A stretch of 64,000 bases of DNA from Fibrobacter succinogenes (GCA_902794535.1 CADBHQ010000008.1:62001-126000); one strand, 5' to 3'. Counted from the stretch's first letter, positions 17,776 through 27,306 are shown. The notes: generated by a model from the letters alone, not told the origin. Numbers and translations are program-made.

Positions 17776-19152
17776 ATGCGCTTTTTTTCTGAAAATTACC
17801 ACCAATCCATCTGTTTTGCTCGCAAGGAAAAGCCTGCGGAAGTGTGTTGGGAAACGCAGAAAAATCCAGACAGGCGCTATAAAGGTTGCAATCGCATTGA
17901 CATGCACCAAGACGAAATTCCTGCATTCGGTTATGTGTCGGGCGATAATTTAAAGCCTGTTGGAGTATACGTCGTTGTACGTGGGCGGCATGTGCCCGAT
18001 GGCGTGTATGCCTACGATGCGGCGGGTCGTAGCAAGGTGCCCGATGTCGTGGGACAATTGGTGCGTATCGGTGGCCGCGATGAAATGAAAAAGATTGTGG
18101 CCGCGTTTCCGGATAAGGATTTTGCAGAAGAAGCTCCGCTGCTTTATATTTTTACGGGTCTTTTGGAACGCGCCGTTTGGCATTATAGAGAAGCGGCGTA
18201 TGCGCAGGTGATGCAAGATGCGGGCTCGTGTGTAGCGAGTGTGATGTTGCATTCAAAATCGAAGGGCGCTAAAGTTTTTGCGCTGAGTGGATTTGTGGAC
18301 GACGAAATTGCGGTGGCGCTTGGATTGCCTTCGACAGAGATTCCGCTTGCTGCCCTTGCTGTGTTCCCGGAATATAGCGAGCTTGCGTTTGATTCCGTTG
18401 ACGGCGGTGTCGGCGAAACAGCGTATTCGAACCGCGGCGAAATGGAGCCGGATATAGGCTACGATGCTTCGCGTTATGCGGCCATGTTCATGCGCCAGAA
18501 TCGCGTAGAAAACATTACCGACCTTTCGAAGTGTATTCGCATTAGACGGCTTGCGGCGCAGGCGCTCCCGGGTGAAGAATTTCCGCTGACGCCTGCTAAG
18601 TTCGATGCCCCCACTTATTTGAGTAAGCTTGAAGATCTTGTGGCGCCTTTTAAAATGTTTGCGCCTTATCGAAAAGTCGGGATTGACCTGGATGATTTTT
18701 CGAGTATGCTTCGCTGGCTTGAAGTGGGGCAAATTAATTTGTTCGGCGCGGGCCTTTTAAAAATCTGGGTGATTTCGTTTGACATTATGTTCGTGTTCCC
18801 GGGCGTTTACCGCTATGTGCCGGTGCGCAAGTCTATTTATATGCAGTCGGGCATTTTGAATGTGAAAAAGTTTGCGAAGTGTCACGTGGTTCCCGAAGAA
18901 GCTGAAAATACGGCTTTTGCACTCTTGTTGACGGCAGATTTGAATGAATCTTGCAACTTGCTAGGCGAACGCGCTTACCGCTACATGAATTTGAATGCGG
19001 GCTATTTGGCGGAATCGATGAATATATCGGGACAAATGCTTCGCAAGACGACTCGCAGCGAACGGTTCTTTTATCACGACGAACTGAGAAAGCTGTGCGA
19101 TATTCCTGAAACCGAAAGCATTATTGCCGAAATCTTGGTCGGCAAAGCTTAA
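17776..19152 (+). CDS. Tandem SagB/nitroreductase-fold protein
   Basis: 458 residues, no signal peptide. Two halves each carry the pattern of SagB-type FMN oxidoreductases. The N-terminal half has 'YHQSICFARK', 'GVYVVVRGRHVPDGVYAYD' and then 'ERAVWHYREAAYAQVMQDAGSCVASVML', ending in a 'DDEIAVALGL' loop. The second half has 'ERAYRYMNLNAGYLAESMNIS'. SagB proteins oxidise azolines in thiazole/oxazole peptides, but many family members have unrelated or unknown roles. No YcaO, SagC/D or precursor peptide is visible nearby, so a peptide-modifying role is unsupported. No clear ribosome site precedes the ATG. It is a single-gene unit. Confidence 0.6.
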   Translation: MRFFSENYHQSICFARKEKPAEVCWETQKNPDRRYKGCNRIDMHQDEIPAFGYVSGDNLKPVGVYVVVRGRHVPDGVYAYDAAGRSKVPDVVGQLVRIGGRDEMKKIVAAFPDKDFAEEAPLLYIFTGLLERAVWHYREAAYAQVMQDAGSCVASVMLHSKSKGAKVFALSGFVDDEIAVALGLPSTEIPLAALAVFPEYSELAFDSVDGGVGETAYSNRGEMEPDIGYDASRYAAMFMRQNRVENITDLSKCIRIRRLAAQALPGEEFPLTPAKFDAPTYLSKLEDLVAPFKMFAPYRKVGIDLDDFSSMLRWLEVGQINLFGAGLLKIWVISFDIMFVFPGVYRYVPVRKSIYMQSGILNVKKFAKCHVVPEEAENTAFALLLTADLNESCNLLGERAYRYMNLNAGYLAESMNISGQMLRKTTRSERFFYHDELRKLCDIPETESIIAEILVGKA

Positions 19153-19158
19153 AATCTT

Positions 19159-19848
19159 TTAAATCAGGCTGATGATAATCGGGGCGACGATGGCGGTAAA
19201 TAAGCCCGCAACTCCGATAGAAAGGCTGCTCATGGCGCCTTGAACTTCGCCCATTTCCATAGCCCTAGTGGTGCCAAGCGCATGGCTTGCGGTACCGATA
19301 GCGATACCTTGGGCCACCTTATTCTTGATTCTGCAGAACCTGCATACGGCAGGAGCGGCCACAGCGCCTGTGATTCCCGTGATGGTGATGGCGATAATGG
19401 TGACAGGCGGAATGCCGCCGATTTGTGCCGACACCACAGAACCCATAGGAATCGTGATGGACTTGGGCAAAAGCGAAAGCATGAGCGTATCGCTGAGGCC
19501 GACGAGTTTGCTTACGACAATGACGCAGGCAAGTGAGGTGAGGCTGCCCGCAAAAATTCCGGCGAGAATCGGTTTCCAGAATTGCTTGAGCTTGGAAATT
19601 TGCCTATAGAGGGGGACTGCAAGCACCACGGTAGCGGGCGAAAGCATGACTGAGATGTAGTCTCCGCCCACATTGTAGCTTTCAAGGCTGATTCCTGTAG
19701 TAAGCAAGAATCCCACAATCAAGATGTTTGCAATCAGGAGCGGGTTCAAGAAGGAATACTTGAATTTTTTGCTGATGGTGACGCCGATTTCGAAGGCGAC
19801 AAGCGAAAGCAAAATTCCAAACAGGGGAGAATTGATGATGGCGTTCAT
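19159..19848 (-). CDS. lrgB: LrgB family membrane protein (CidB/LrgB)
   Basis: 229 residues and multiple membrane helices, for example 'NPLLIANILIVGFLLTTGI' and 'VTIIAITITGITGAVAAPAVC'. The conserved 'SHALGTTRAMEMGEVQGAMSSLSIGVAG' is a hallmark of the family. LrgB works with LrgA/CidA in holin-like control of murein hydrolase activity, and in metabolite (pyruvate or glycolate) movement in some organisms. It overlaps cidA by four bases (ATGA), so the two are co-translated. Confidence 0.93.
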   Translation of the reverse strand: MNAIINSPLFGILLSLVAFEIGVTISKKFKYSFLNPLLIANILIVGFLLTTGISLESYNVGGDYISVMLSPATVVLAVPLYRQISKLKQFWKPILAGIFAGSLTSLACVIVVSKLVGLSDTLMLSLLPKSITIPMGSVVSAQIGGIPPVTIIAITITGITGAVAAPAVCRFCRIKNKVAQGIAIGTASHALGTTRAMEMGEVQGAMSSLSIGVAGLFTAIVAPIIISLI

Positions 19849-20270
19849 TTTTTGCCCCCGTTTGTTTCGTTATGAGGAACTCGCTTGGCGAGGCGTTCTG
19901 CACGTAATGCCAAATTTTCGCGGTATTCCTGCTTGCGGATGAACAATTGCGTAACGCGGCCGCCAACAGCGATGGTGACGAGCGTGAAGGCGATGCACAA
20001 AAACAGGAGCAGGGGCCATTTCGAAAGAACGTCATCGCCAACGGCCATGATGGCAATGCTCGGCGGTAAAAAGAATAGCGCCAAGTGATTCAGGAAAAAA
20101 CTGGAAACGCCCGAAATCTGCTCCGGCTTGATTGCTTTTGTACAAAGTAAAATCAGGAGCAGGACCATGCCGATAATGTTCCCCGGGAGGGGCACGCCTA
20201 CGATGCAGTGGAGGAATTCCCCGGCCACACAAATGGCGAAAATGACGGCAAGTTGGAGCGGTATTCTCAT
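19845..20270 (-). CDS. cidA: CidA/LrgA family holin-like protein
   Basis: About 141 residues from 'MRIPLQLAVIFAICVAGEFL'. The signature 'GVPLPGNIIGMVLLLILL' and 'LFFLPPSIAIMAVG' identify CidA/LrgA (UPF0299-like) membrane proteins, which partner LrgB. The frame extends upstream to other ATG codons (such as 20309) that would run into the divergent fmt promoter, so this start is chosen from the family N-terminus. The C-terminus is charged, unlike many short LrgA proteins. Confidence 0.88.
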   Translation of the reverse strand: MRIPLQLAVIFAICVAGEFLHCIVGVPLPGNIIGMVLLLILLCTKAIKPEQISGVSSFFLNHLALFFLPPSIAIMAVGDDVLSKWPLLLFLCIAFTLVTIAVGGRVTQLFIRKQEYRENLALRAERLAKRVPHNETNGGKK

Positions 20271-20312
20271 TTCGGGCGTAAATGTAGAAAAGTATATTCT
20301 ATATTTCATGCT

Positions 20313-21239
20313 ATGAAAATCGTATTTATGGGAACGCCGGAATTCGCGGCCTGTTTTTTGAAGCATCTCAAGGAATCTGATTTTGCAGACGTGGTGGCTG
20401 TGGTGACTCAGCCCGACAGGCCTGCAGGGCGTGGGCGCGTGTTAACGCCGCCGCCAGTCAAGCAACTGGCGCTCGAATACGGGCTCCCCGTACTCCAGCC
20501 GACCGATTTGAAAGCCCCCGAATTCGAGAGCGACCTGCGCGCTTTTGGTGCGGATTTGTTCGTGGTCGTAGCCTATTCGATTTTGCCTAAGAATATTTTG
20601 GCGGTTGCAAAGTATGGCGCGGTGAATGTACACGGCAGCTTGTTGCCTAAGTACCGCGGTGCTGCCCCTGTGCAGCGTGCGATTGCCGACGGCCTGCCCG
20701 AAACAGGCGTGACTGTTTTCCGCCTGGACGAAAAGATGGACCACGGCCCGATTCTTGCGCAGAAGACGGTGGTGATTGACCATCAGGATACGACCGCAAG
20801 CCTCTTGGAAAAGATGGTGGCGCCTGGTTGCGAAGCGCTGGACGATGCCATTCACCAGTTGCTCGAAGGCCGCGAAAAGGACTTGACGCAGGATCATGCC
20901 CAGGCCAGTGGTGCTCCGAAGCTGAAAAAAGAAGAAGGTTTGATTGACTTTAATTTGCCGGCAAAGGTGATTCACAACCGCATTCGCGCCTTCAATCCGT
21001 GGCCGGGTGGCTATGGAAAGCTGGGTGGCCGTATGGTTTACTTGCGCAAGACGGACACGCCGGAGAACGGCCCGAAACTGGCCCCGGGCGCGGTGGAATT
21101 CAAGGATAACCGATTCTACGTGGGCACGGGCGAAGGCGTGCTTGAAGTGATTGAAATTCAGGCCGAAGGTAAGAAGCCGATGCCGGTGGCCGACTTTATG
21201 CGCGGAATCCAGAAACGCGAAGGACTCGCTTTTGCTTGA
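20313..21239 (+). CDS. fmt: Methionyl-tRNA formyltransferase
   Basis: 308 residues. It formylates initiator Met-tRNA using 10-formyl-THF. The family opening 'MKIVFMGTPEFAACFL' fixes the start. The catalytic region has 'AVNVHGSLLPKYRGAAPVQRAI' (Asn and His) with the Asp in 'KMDHGPILAQK'. The C-terminal OB-like domain includes 'RAFNPWPGGY'. It overlaps the start of rsmB, as commonly seen for translation-related fmt operons. Confidence 0.95.
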   Translation: MKIVFMGTPEFAACFLKHLKESDFADVVAVVTQPDRPAGRGRVLTPPPVKQLALEYGLPVLQPTDLKAPEFESDLRAFGADLFVVVAYSILPKNILAVAKYGAVNVHGSLLPKYRGAAPVQRAIADGLPETGVTVFRLDEKMDHGPILAQKTVVIDHQDTTASLLEKMVAPGCEALDDAIHQLLEGREKDLTQDHAQASGAPKLKKEEGLIDFNLPAKVIHNRIRAFNPWPGGYGKLGGRMVYLRKTDTPENGPKLAPGAVEFKDNRFYVGTGEGVLEVIEIQAEGKKPMPVADFMRGIQKREGLAFA

Positions 21240-22521
21240 TGAATCCTTGAAAGAACGCATGGAAGCGTACCGCGTGCTTCTGCAGTGGCAGAAAGGCGGA
21301 AGCTTTATTAAAGAGGCTGGACTTTCGCCGTTTGCGATGGAACTTGCCTTGGGCGTATGCCGCAGGCACTTGTTCTTGCAGTACTTTGTGAAGACGCTTG
21401 TGAAGAAAATGCCTTCGCTTGAAGTCTGCACGGTGCTTGAAATGGGACTGTTCCAGATGTTCTTTACCGAGGTGCCGGACCATGCCGCCGTTGCGACTAC
21501 GGTGGAACTTGTTAAGGCGGCGAGCCTTGGAGAAGGCTCCGCGCGGTTTATGAATGCCGTGCTGCATGCCGCGCGCAAGTCCGGCTTACCGGCGCTCCCA
21601 CCTCAAAAGGTGCGGCGCGTGTCCATCGAGAATTCGGTGCCCGAATGGTTGGTGCGTAGGTGGTTTGATATTTATGGCGGTACACGCGCCGAAGCGCTCG
21701 CGAAAGCGACGCTTGAGCGCCCCGTGGAATGGATTCGCGTGAATCTGCAAAAGACATCGGCTCCGGTGCTTGCCCAAAAGCTTGGAATCACGGGCGCAAG
21801 TATTCTTTACGACCGCTACATTCAAGTGCCTGCCGAAGCAAAACTCAAGCCGATTCTGGAATCGGAATCTTTTGCGAAGGGCGAATTCAGCATGCAGAAT
21901 CCGTCTGCTTACGAAGTCGTGAAACTGCTGGATTTAAAGCCCGGCCTTAAGGTTTGGGACGCATGTGCGGCTCCTGGCGGCAAGGCTGCCCTTATGGCCG
22001 AGATGGATTCTTCGCTCGATATTCTTGCAAGCGATGTGTCTGAGACTCGCGTGCTCAAGATGCATGATCTTGTAGACCGCTTAGGACTTACAAACGTCCG
22101 CGTGGAATGCCGCGATGTGCTTAGGGGCGTTGCGGGCTCTCCCGCTAGAAGGGGTAGCGAGCAACGGAATCGTGCGAGCGAGGGGGAGGCTTCCCCCTTT
22201 GACAGGATATTGCTCGATGTGCCGTGCAGCAACATGGGCGTGATTGCGCGCCGTCCGGAATCGGTATACCGCATAACGCCGGAATCGATTAAGGAACTAG
22301 CAGAACTGCAGTACAATATTTTGAAGGCTGCTTCGACAAAGCTTGCGTCGGGCGGAATTCTGGTGTATGCGACTTGCAGCCCGGACCCTGAAGAAACGAC
22401 CAAGGTCGTGAACAAGTTCGTGAAGGAAAATCCGGAATTTGAAAAGGGCGAATCTGTGCTCCCGGGTGCCGAAGATTCCCGCTATGATGGTTTCTTTGCG
22501 CAAGCCTTACGTAGAAAGTAA
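21232..22521 (+). CDS. rsmB: 16S rRNA m5C methyltransferase, RsmB family
   Basis: About 429 residues. An N-terminal NusB-like helical domain (about 1-140) precedes a Rossmann methyltransferase. The SAM motif is 'VWDACAAPGGKAALMAEM'. The two catalytic cysteines are in 'LLDVPCSNMGVIARRPE' and 'YATCSPDPEETTKVV'. The start used is TTG 21232, overlapping the fmt stop and preceded by GAAGGA at a good distance; ATG 21259 is the alternative. A GC-rich double palindrome at 22132-22198 adds about 20 residues ('AGSPARRGSEQRNRASEGEA') just before the 'FDRILLDVPCS' motif, a place where family members normally have a short loop. Confidence 0.9.
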   Translation: MLDESLKERMEAYRVLLQWQKGGSFIKEAGLSPFAMELALGVCRRHLFLQYFVKTLVKKMPSLEVCTVLEMGLFQMFFTEVPDHAAVATTVELVKAASLGEGSARFMNAVLHAARKSGLPALPPQKVRRVSIENSVPEWLVRRWFDIYGGTRAEALAKATLERPVEWIRVNLQKTSAPVLAQKLGITGASILYDRYIQVPAEAKLKPILESESFAKGEFSMQNPSAYEVVKLLDLKPGLKVWDACAAPGGKAALMAEMDSSLDILASDVSETRVLKMHDLVDRLGLTNVRVECRDVLRGVAGSPARRGSEQRNRASEGEASPFDRILLDVPCSNMGVIARRPESVYRITPESIKELAELQYNILKAASTKLASGGILVYATCSPDPEETTKVVNKFVKENPEFEKGESVLPGAEDSRYDGFFAQALRRK

Positions 22522-22530
22522 AAGGTATTT

Positions 22531-23136
22531 ATGGGGAAATTGAAAAATATTTTGTTGATGGTGGCGGGCTTTGCGCTAGCTGCTTTTGGCCAAGAAGATT
22601 CGGTCAAAGTCGAAGACATCGCATTTTCGAAAGCGTATCTTGCAATTGAAGGCGGCGAGGTTTACCCGTTTGGCGACCTGAATGATGCAACTTACAATAC
22701 GCTGTATGGCGGTCTCAATTTCCGTTATTCTTATTGGGAAAACGTCGATGGCGTGGTGATGTTCCACTATGCGTATTTCAAGCCGCGCCCAGATGTGGTG
22801 CCCTACGATGGCGTACATCAGGCTTCGGGCAAGCTTGGCATGGATTGGCGCTGGCCTGCCATTAGTCCGATTGTGATTGGGGGCGGTTTTGCTTGCAACT
22901 GGACCCGCGCTGATTTGGATGACGATGTGGACAAAGATGCAATTTATAACATGCCGGGTGGAACGCTGGGCGATAACGAAACGGAATTTGGCTGGTACGC
23001 TCGCTTGAACTTGAAAGTTTGGAGTTTTAAGGACTTTCAAGTCGGTTTTAACTTGATGTGGGAAGAAATTTGGACCTTGCCGAAGCGTTCTAATATGTTG
23101 TATGCAGGACTTTATGTAGAAAGGAAGCTTTGGTAA
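22531..23136 (+). CDS. Small outer membrane beta-barrel-like protein
   Basis: 201 residues with a signal peptide ending near 'ALAAFGQ'. The mature part has amphipathic strands with many aromatic residues ('LYGGLNFRYSYWENVDG' and 'GWYARLNLKVWSFKDFQVGF') and ends 'LYAGLYVERKLW', consistent with an eight-stranded OmpA/OmpW-type barrel. The family was not recognised. The stop overlaps the next gene's start by one base. Confidence 0.65.
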   Translation: MGKLKNILLMVAGFALAAFGQEDSVKVEDIAFSKAYLAIEGGEVYPFGDLNDATYNTLYGGLNFRYSYWENVDGVVMFHYAYFKPRPDVVPYDGVHQASGKLGMDWRWPAISPIVIGGGFACNWTRADLDDDVDKDAIYNMPGGTLGDNETEFGWYARLNLKVWSFKDFQVGFNLMWEEIWTLPKRSNMLYAGLYVERKLW

Positions 23137-24836
23137 TGAAGTACGAATCTTTAGCATTGTCGCTTCTTTTGGCTGCGGGTGTTGCCGTGGCGCAAGTGCC
23201 TGCCGAAATGGAAGGCATGGAATATGAAACTCGTGCCGACGGAACTTTTTTGATTGGTGGCCCGACTTTCGCATTTGATAGAGTGATGGGTGCCGGTGGC
23301 GTGCATTCGGAAAGTGAACTTTGGACGCCTGCAAAATTGCGCGACCGTTTGCTGTTTAACCGTATGTCGGGTACGCCGACCTGGACTCCGCTTGAACCTG
23401 GTGTTTGGCTCAAAACGGGCAATGAACTGGGCGACCTGATTTATCAGGATTTTATTACCGAAGAACACAGACCTGAAAACAGAACGCCGATTTTGGAAGG
23501 CGGTTTCCGCAGCCCGGCTTTCAAGGGTGTGTGGGCAACGGCAAGATTTTTCCAAGACGACCACTTTTGTAGCGGTTCCTATGTTTACCGTCGCGATGCG
23601 GTAGAAGGCGAATTCACCCATTTAGGCGCAAACTGGGCCATGTTCAGTACGGTGTACGGTGGCCTCGGTTACACGAATTCGTTTGTGAATGCCTCGGTCT
23701 TGGCAGGCGAAGAATACCTTTGGACATATACGGCGGCATCTAATTGGATTGCATCGCATTACAAGCCGCGTATCGAAGCGCGTGCCGACATCAAGGATTT
23801 GTCGGTGACCGTTGCTTACGAAGATATCGAATACCAGAACAAGCACAAGAAAGAAGAAGGTTCTCGCAAAGAAGTGAACGGCTCTGTTTACTACAAGTGC
23901 GGTAAGGCTTGCGAAAAGGGAATTTTCCAGGTGGCGGCAGGACTCGCTTTCCGCGCGGTCGATGACGAAGGTACGGTGTATACGGAACTCGAAGAAGATC
24001 GTGTGGCATGGCCGTTTATGGAACTGCGCGTGCAGCCGTTGGAACGCTTGACGGCCGATGTGACTTTTGGCGTGAACGAACGCGATTGGCTTGTTCAGGA
24101 CAGCATTCAGTATGCGGTTCCGGTGCCCGAAAACATGGGTGCCGTGGTGGGTGTCAAGAACATTTCGGGCTCTCGCTTGAATCCGCTTGCAGACACCAAG
24201 GAATTTTATGATGGCCATGAAATTGACTTGACTGCAAACGGCCAGATGAACTTGATTCAGGCCTACGCCTCGTTCGTGGATACCTTGGGTGGCGTTGTGG
24301 CGCTTGGTGGCCGCGGAAGTTTGTGGGCAGAACATGGGGCCGAAACTTTCGAGGTCGATGAATTTAAATACAGCGACAAGCATTCCATGACGACACGCTA
24401 TGGCAATGTGGATCGTATTGATGATTGGATTAAAGGCGTGACGGCGGAAATCTGGCTGAACACTTGGTACCGCGACATGTTCAAGTTTACCGCGATGGCA
24501 GGCTATGAACATATTGCAGGCCCGGTCGACAATGCCGAAGTGACTCCGGCGGAATTTTATACGGGCTTTATGGGCGACTGGCTCTTGAATAAGACTTTCA
24601 AGATTTCGCACTCGATTCGCTACAGAAGCGATGCCAAGTGGAATTTACGTAGCGTGAACCCGATGGTCGTCAAGGGCGACTGGACTTGGGATGCCTCGTT
24701 CTCGCAGATGTTCCCCAAATACGGCATTACTCTGACGGGTACGCTCATGCATGTGCTCGCCGACGAAGTCATGGAAACGGTGAACGGTGGCTATGACCGC
24801 CTTCGCTTTATTTGCCAGGCTAAGAAGACGTTTTAG
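23136..24836 (+). CDS. Large exported protein, probable outer membrane barrel
   Basis: 566 residues starting at the ATG that overlaps the previous stop; AAGGAAG provides the ribosome site. The signal peptide is 'MKYESLALSLLLAAGVAVAQ'. The mature sequence is beta-rich with alternating patterns and aromatic girdles throughout ('TADVTFGVNERDW', 'KISHSIRYRSDAKWNLRS', 'TLTGTLMHVLADEVME'). It probably forms an outer membrane barrel or surface beta-protein. The function is unknown; the pairing with the smaller barrel gene suggests they act together. Confidence 0.6.
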   Translation: MKYESLALSLLLAAGVAVAQVPAEMEGMEYETRADGTFLIGGPTFAFDRVMGAGGVHSESELWTPAKLRDRLLFNRMSGTPTWTPLEPGVWLKTGNELGDLIYQDFITEEHRPENRTPILEGGFRSPAFKGVWATARFFQDDHFCSGSYVYRRDAVEGEFTHLGANWAMFSTVYGGLGYTNSFVNASVLAGEEYLWTYTAASNWIASHYKPRIEARADIKDLSVTVAYEDIEYQNKHKKEEGSRKEVNGSVYYKCGKACEKGIFQVAAGLAFRAVDDEGTVYTELEEDRVAWPFMELRVQPLERLTADVTFGVNERDWLVQDSIQYAVPVPENMGAVVGVKNISGSRLNPLADTKEFYDGHEIDLTANGQMNLIQAYASFVDTLGGVVALGGRGSLWAEHGAETFEVDEFKYSDKHSMTTRYGNVDRIDDWIKGVTAEIWLNTWYRDMFKFTAMAGYEHIAGPVDNAEVTPAEFYTGFMGDWLLNKTFKISHSIRYRSDAKWNLRSVNPMVVKGDWTWDASFSQMFPKYGITLTGTLMHVLADEVMETVNGGYDRLRFICQAKKTF

Positions 24837-24839
24837 GGC

Positions 24840-25889
24840 TTAATGTAGCAGGGTAAGCGCTTTCAGGCAAAAACTGTTGGCGAAAAATTCTTGGATCTGA
24901 GAAATGTTGACCCACCGAAGCTCCGGCGCGCAATGTAGCGGGGCTTTTGTTTTTAGCTGGATGTGTAGAACGTTGCATTCAATTTTATGCACGGTAATGT
25001 TGTGCTTGAATTTGCCGATATTCTTGACTGCGCAGACATTGTCTGCGTTAATGTAGTCTTCGGCTTGGGCGGGGAGGCCTGCGGTTGCGTTGCGCGGCGA
25101 TTCGAAATGCGGGAGCGTGAATTGGTTCTTGAAGAATTTTTGCCCGCCGTGGATTGCTAAAATCTTGTGGTCGGCGCTTTCGATAACGAGTACGGTGCCG
25201 TGCCAGTCTTTTTGAATGTGCTTTCTGCTGGGCGGGAATTCGGCGGTGCGGTTTTCAGCGAAGGCTTTGCAGTCACCTTGTAGCGGGCAGTTTGCGCAAT
25301 CGGGATTTTTGATTTTGCAAACGGTGCGGCCAAGCTCCATCAAGGCTTCATTATGCATGTAGGCCTTAGGCGAGTCGGCGATTTCGCGGGCGTAATCCCA
25401 GTAGTTTTTTAAGGCGTCTTTAGATTCCGTTGGCAAGAAGTCGAGCGTGAAAAGTCGCGAAAAAATGCGTACCAGATTGCCGTCGAGAATGGCTTCGCGC
25501 TCGTGGTAGGCGAGGCTTAAAATTGCGCCAGCGGTGTATGCTCCAATGCCCGGCAAGGCTTCAAGTTCTTTGCGCGTGCGCGGAAAATCCTTGCGCTCTG
25601 CGACGATTTTTGCAGTCTTTAGAATGTTTCTTGCGCGGCTGTAATAGCCGAGCCCCTGCCAGTATTTAAAGACTTCTTCTTCGCTGGCTTTGGCAAGTGT
25701 CGCTACGTCGGGAAAGCGCTTCATCCAGCGCGTAAAATAGTCGCGAACGGTAGAAACCTGCGTTTGCTGTAGCATGGTTTCGCTGATCCATACTGCATAC
25801 GGATCGCGCGGGGCGTCCAAATCGGACAATCGCCACGGCAATTCTGCCGCGTTCTTCTTAAACCACTCGCGGAGTTTTTTACAATCCAT
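24840..25889 (-). CDS. mutY: A/G-specific adenine glycosylase MutY
   Basis: 349 residues. The enzyme removes adenine mispaired with 8-oxoguanine. The catalytic Glu is in 'WISETMLQQTQV', the HhH motif in 'LEALPGIGAYTAGAI', and the catalytic Asp in 'AILDGNLVRIFSR'. The 4Fe-4S cluster cysteines follow the C-x6-C-x2-C-x5-C spacing in 'CKIKNPDCANCPLQGDC'. The C-terminal NUDIX-like domain (about 230-349) is short and divergent. The gene overlaps the glycosyltransferase upstream by 11 bases. Confidence 0.94.
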   Translation of the reverse strand: MDCKKLREWFKKNAAELPWRLSDLDAPRDPYAVWISETMLQQTQVSTVRDYFTRWMKRFPDVATLAKASEEEVFKYWQGLGYYSRARNILKTAKIVAERKDFPRTRKELEALPGIGAYTAGAILSLAYHEREAILDGNLVRIFSRLFTLDFLPTESKDALKNYWDYAREIADSPKAYMHNEALMELGRTVCKIKNPDCANCPLQGDCKAFAENRTAEFPPSRKHIQKDWHGTVLVIESADHKILAIHGGQKFFKNQFTLPHFESPRNATAGLPAQAEDYINADNVCAVKNIGKFKHNITVHKIECNVLHIQLKTKAPLHCAPELRWVNISQIQEFFANSFCLKALTLLH

Positions 25890-27306
25890 ACGCGTCGCGT
25901 TTCAGCTTCCTGAAGAATTCGAACTGAGCCTTGGTGGAAGATTCCATGGTGTACTTGAGGCTGCGTTCGTGGGCCGTTTCGCGCATCTTGGCGTAAGTGG
26001 CGGGTTCTTCAAGATAAATGCGGCGGCATTCTTCCAAAGCGTTCAGCCAAGCGTCTTCGTCAATCGGCAAGATTCTACCGGCGGCTTCGTCCATCACAAT
26101 GTCGTGCGGACCGCCGTAATTGCTGACAATCGCGGGCGTGCCTGTAGACATGGCCTCGACGACCACGTTTCCGAAGGTGTCTGTGACGCTCGGGAACAAG
26201 AAGAAGTCGGAATCGGCATAAAGGCTTGCGAGTGTTTCGCCGCCCTGTTCGCCTGCAAAATGCACGCTGTTGTCGCCTTCAAAGAACTTCTTGATTTCTT
26301 CGAGATACCAGCCGTAGCCCACATACATGAGTTCTACGTCGCTGTGCTTCGCGGCAAACTTTTTCCAAACTCCGTTCAAGAATTCCAGATTCTTTTCTTT
26401 AGAAATGCGCCCGATGAACGAAAATCGCACTTTACGGTTGGCGGAGTCGCTGTACTTTTCCCAAGTGCCCTTACCGCGCAAATCCTTCGAGAATTTTTCC
26501 AAGGGGAGCCCGCGGGGGAGTATTTGCACCTGGTTTGCAGGAATCTTTAGCTGCGAAGTCAGAATGTCGGCGTAGTCCTTGCACGGGCTTACAACAGGCT
26601 TGGTCATGCCATAGAAGACTTTCATGAGCCAAAGCACAAAGTGGAACATCCACTTGGCTTTCACGAGCGTCTTGGTGTAAGTCGGAACGTCGGTGCGGTA
26701 ATGGCTAAAGACTTTGATGCCAGCGACCTTTGCGCAGAAGCATACGAGCCATGCGCCAGGGCTTGGCGTTTCGAATTCAATCAAGTCGACAGGGTAGCGC
26801 TTAAGCAGGCGAAGAACCGGGCCAATGCGCGGAATAGCAAGTTCACTGTTGGCGTATCCGAGCTGTTCCATACTGAACAAGCGCGGGAGTAGCAGACAGT
26901 AGCTGTTTTCTACGACACCGCAGGGGCGCGAATTGAATGCGTTTCCGGCGAGGAATGCATGCATGCCGTGGGCGCGCATGTAGGGAATCACGTTTCTCAG
27001 GTTGTTGGCGATTCCGTTTGTTTCATCCAAGTTGTCGGAATAAAAAAGAATGCGTACGTCGTCGGCGGGGTGCTGCTTGCGTTCCTTTTTCAGGTAAGAA
27101 CGCAACTTTAAAAGCTTGGGAATGTTCAGAATCAGCGAGCCGAAAACGATGGGCGGAATCATGCCCGTGCGCAGGTTTCCAGGGGGCTGGTGCTTGAACG
27201 AGAACATCTTTCTGAAGGTGCTCGTGACGGTGCGTCCAAAGATAGCCGGGCGCGAGTCTAAAACGTCGGTGGCCTTAAGCTTTGTTGAATTTGACGCAGT
27301 CGGCAT
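25879..27306 (-). CDS. GT4-family glycosyltransferase
   Basis: 475 residues in two Rossmann (GT-B) halves. The donor-binding half has 'FSFIGRISKEKNLEFLNGVW' and the E-x7-E-like 'TFGNVVVEAMSTGTPAIVSNYGGPHDIV'. An amphipathic region near residues 45-60 could attach it to the inner membrane face. It resembles MgtA/PimB-like alpha-mannosyl- or glucosyltransferases acting on lipid acceptors; donor and acceptor are unknown. It overlaps hisA upstream by 32 bases and mutY downstream, so these genes are tightly packed and probably co-transcribed. Confidence 0.87.
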   Translation of the reverse strand: MPTASNSTKLKATDVLDSRPAIFGRTVTSTFRKMFSFKHQPPGNLRTGMIPPIVFGSLILNIPKLLKLRSYLKKERKQHPADDVRILFYSDNLDETNGIANNLRNVIPYMRAHGMHAFLAGNAFNSRPCGVVENSYCLLLPRLFSMEQLGYANSELAIPRIGPVLRLLKRYPVDLIEFETPSPGAWLVCFCAKVAGIKVFSHYRTDVPTYTKTLVKAKWMFHFVLWLMKVFYGMTKPVVSPCKDYADILTSQLKIPANQVQILPRGLPLEKFSKDLRGKGTWEKYSDSANRKVRFSFIGRISKEKNLEFLNGVWKKFAAKHSDVELMYVGYGWYLEEIKKFFEGDNSVHFAGEQGGETLASLYADSDFFLFPSVTDTFGNVVVEAMSTGTPAIVSNYGGPHDIVMDEAAGRILPIDEDAWLNALEECRRIYLEEPATYAKMRETAHERSLKYTMESSTKAQFEFFRKLKRDAYGL

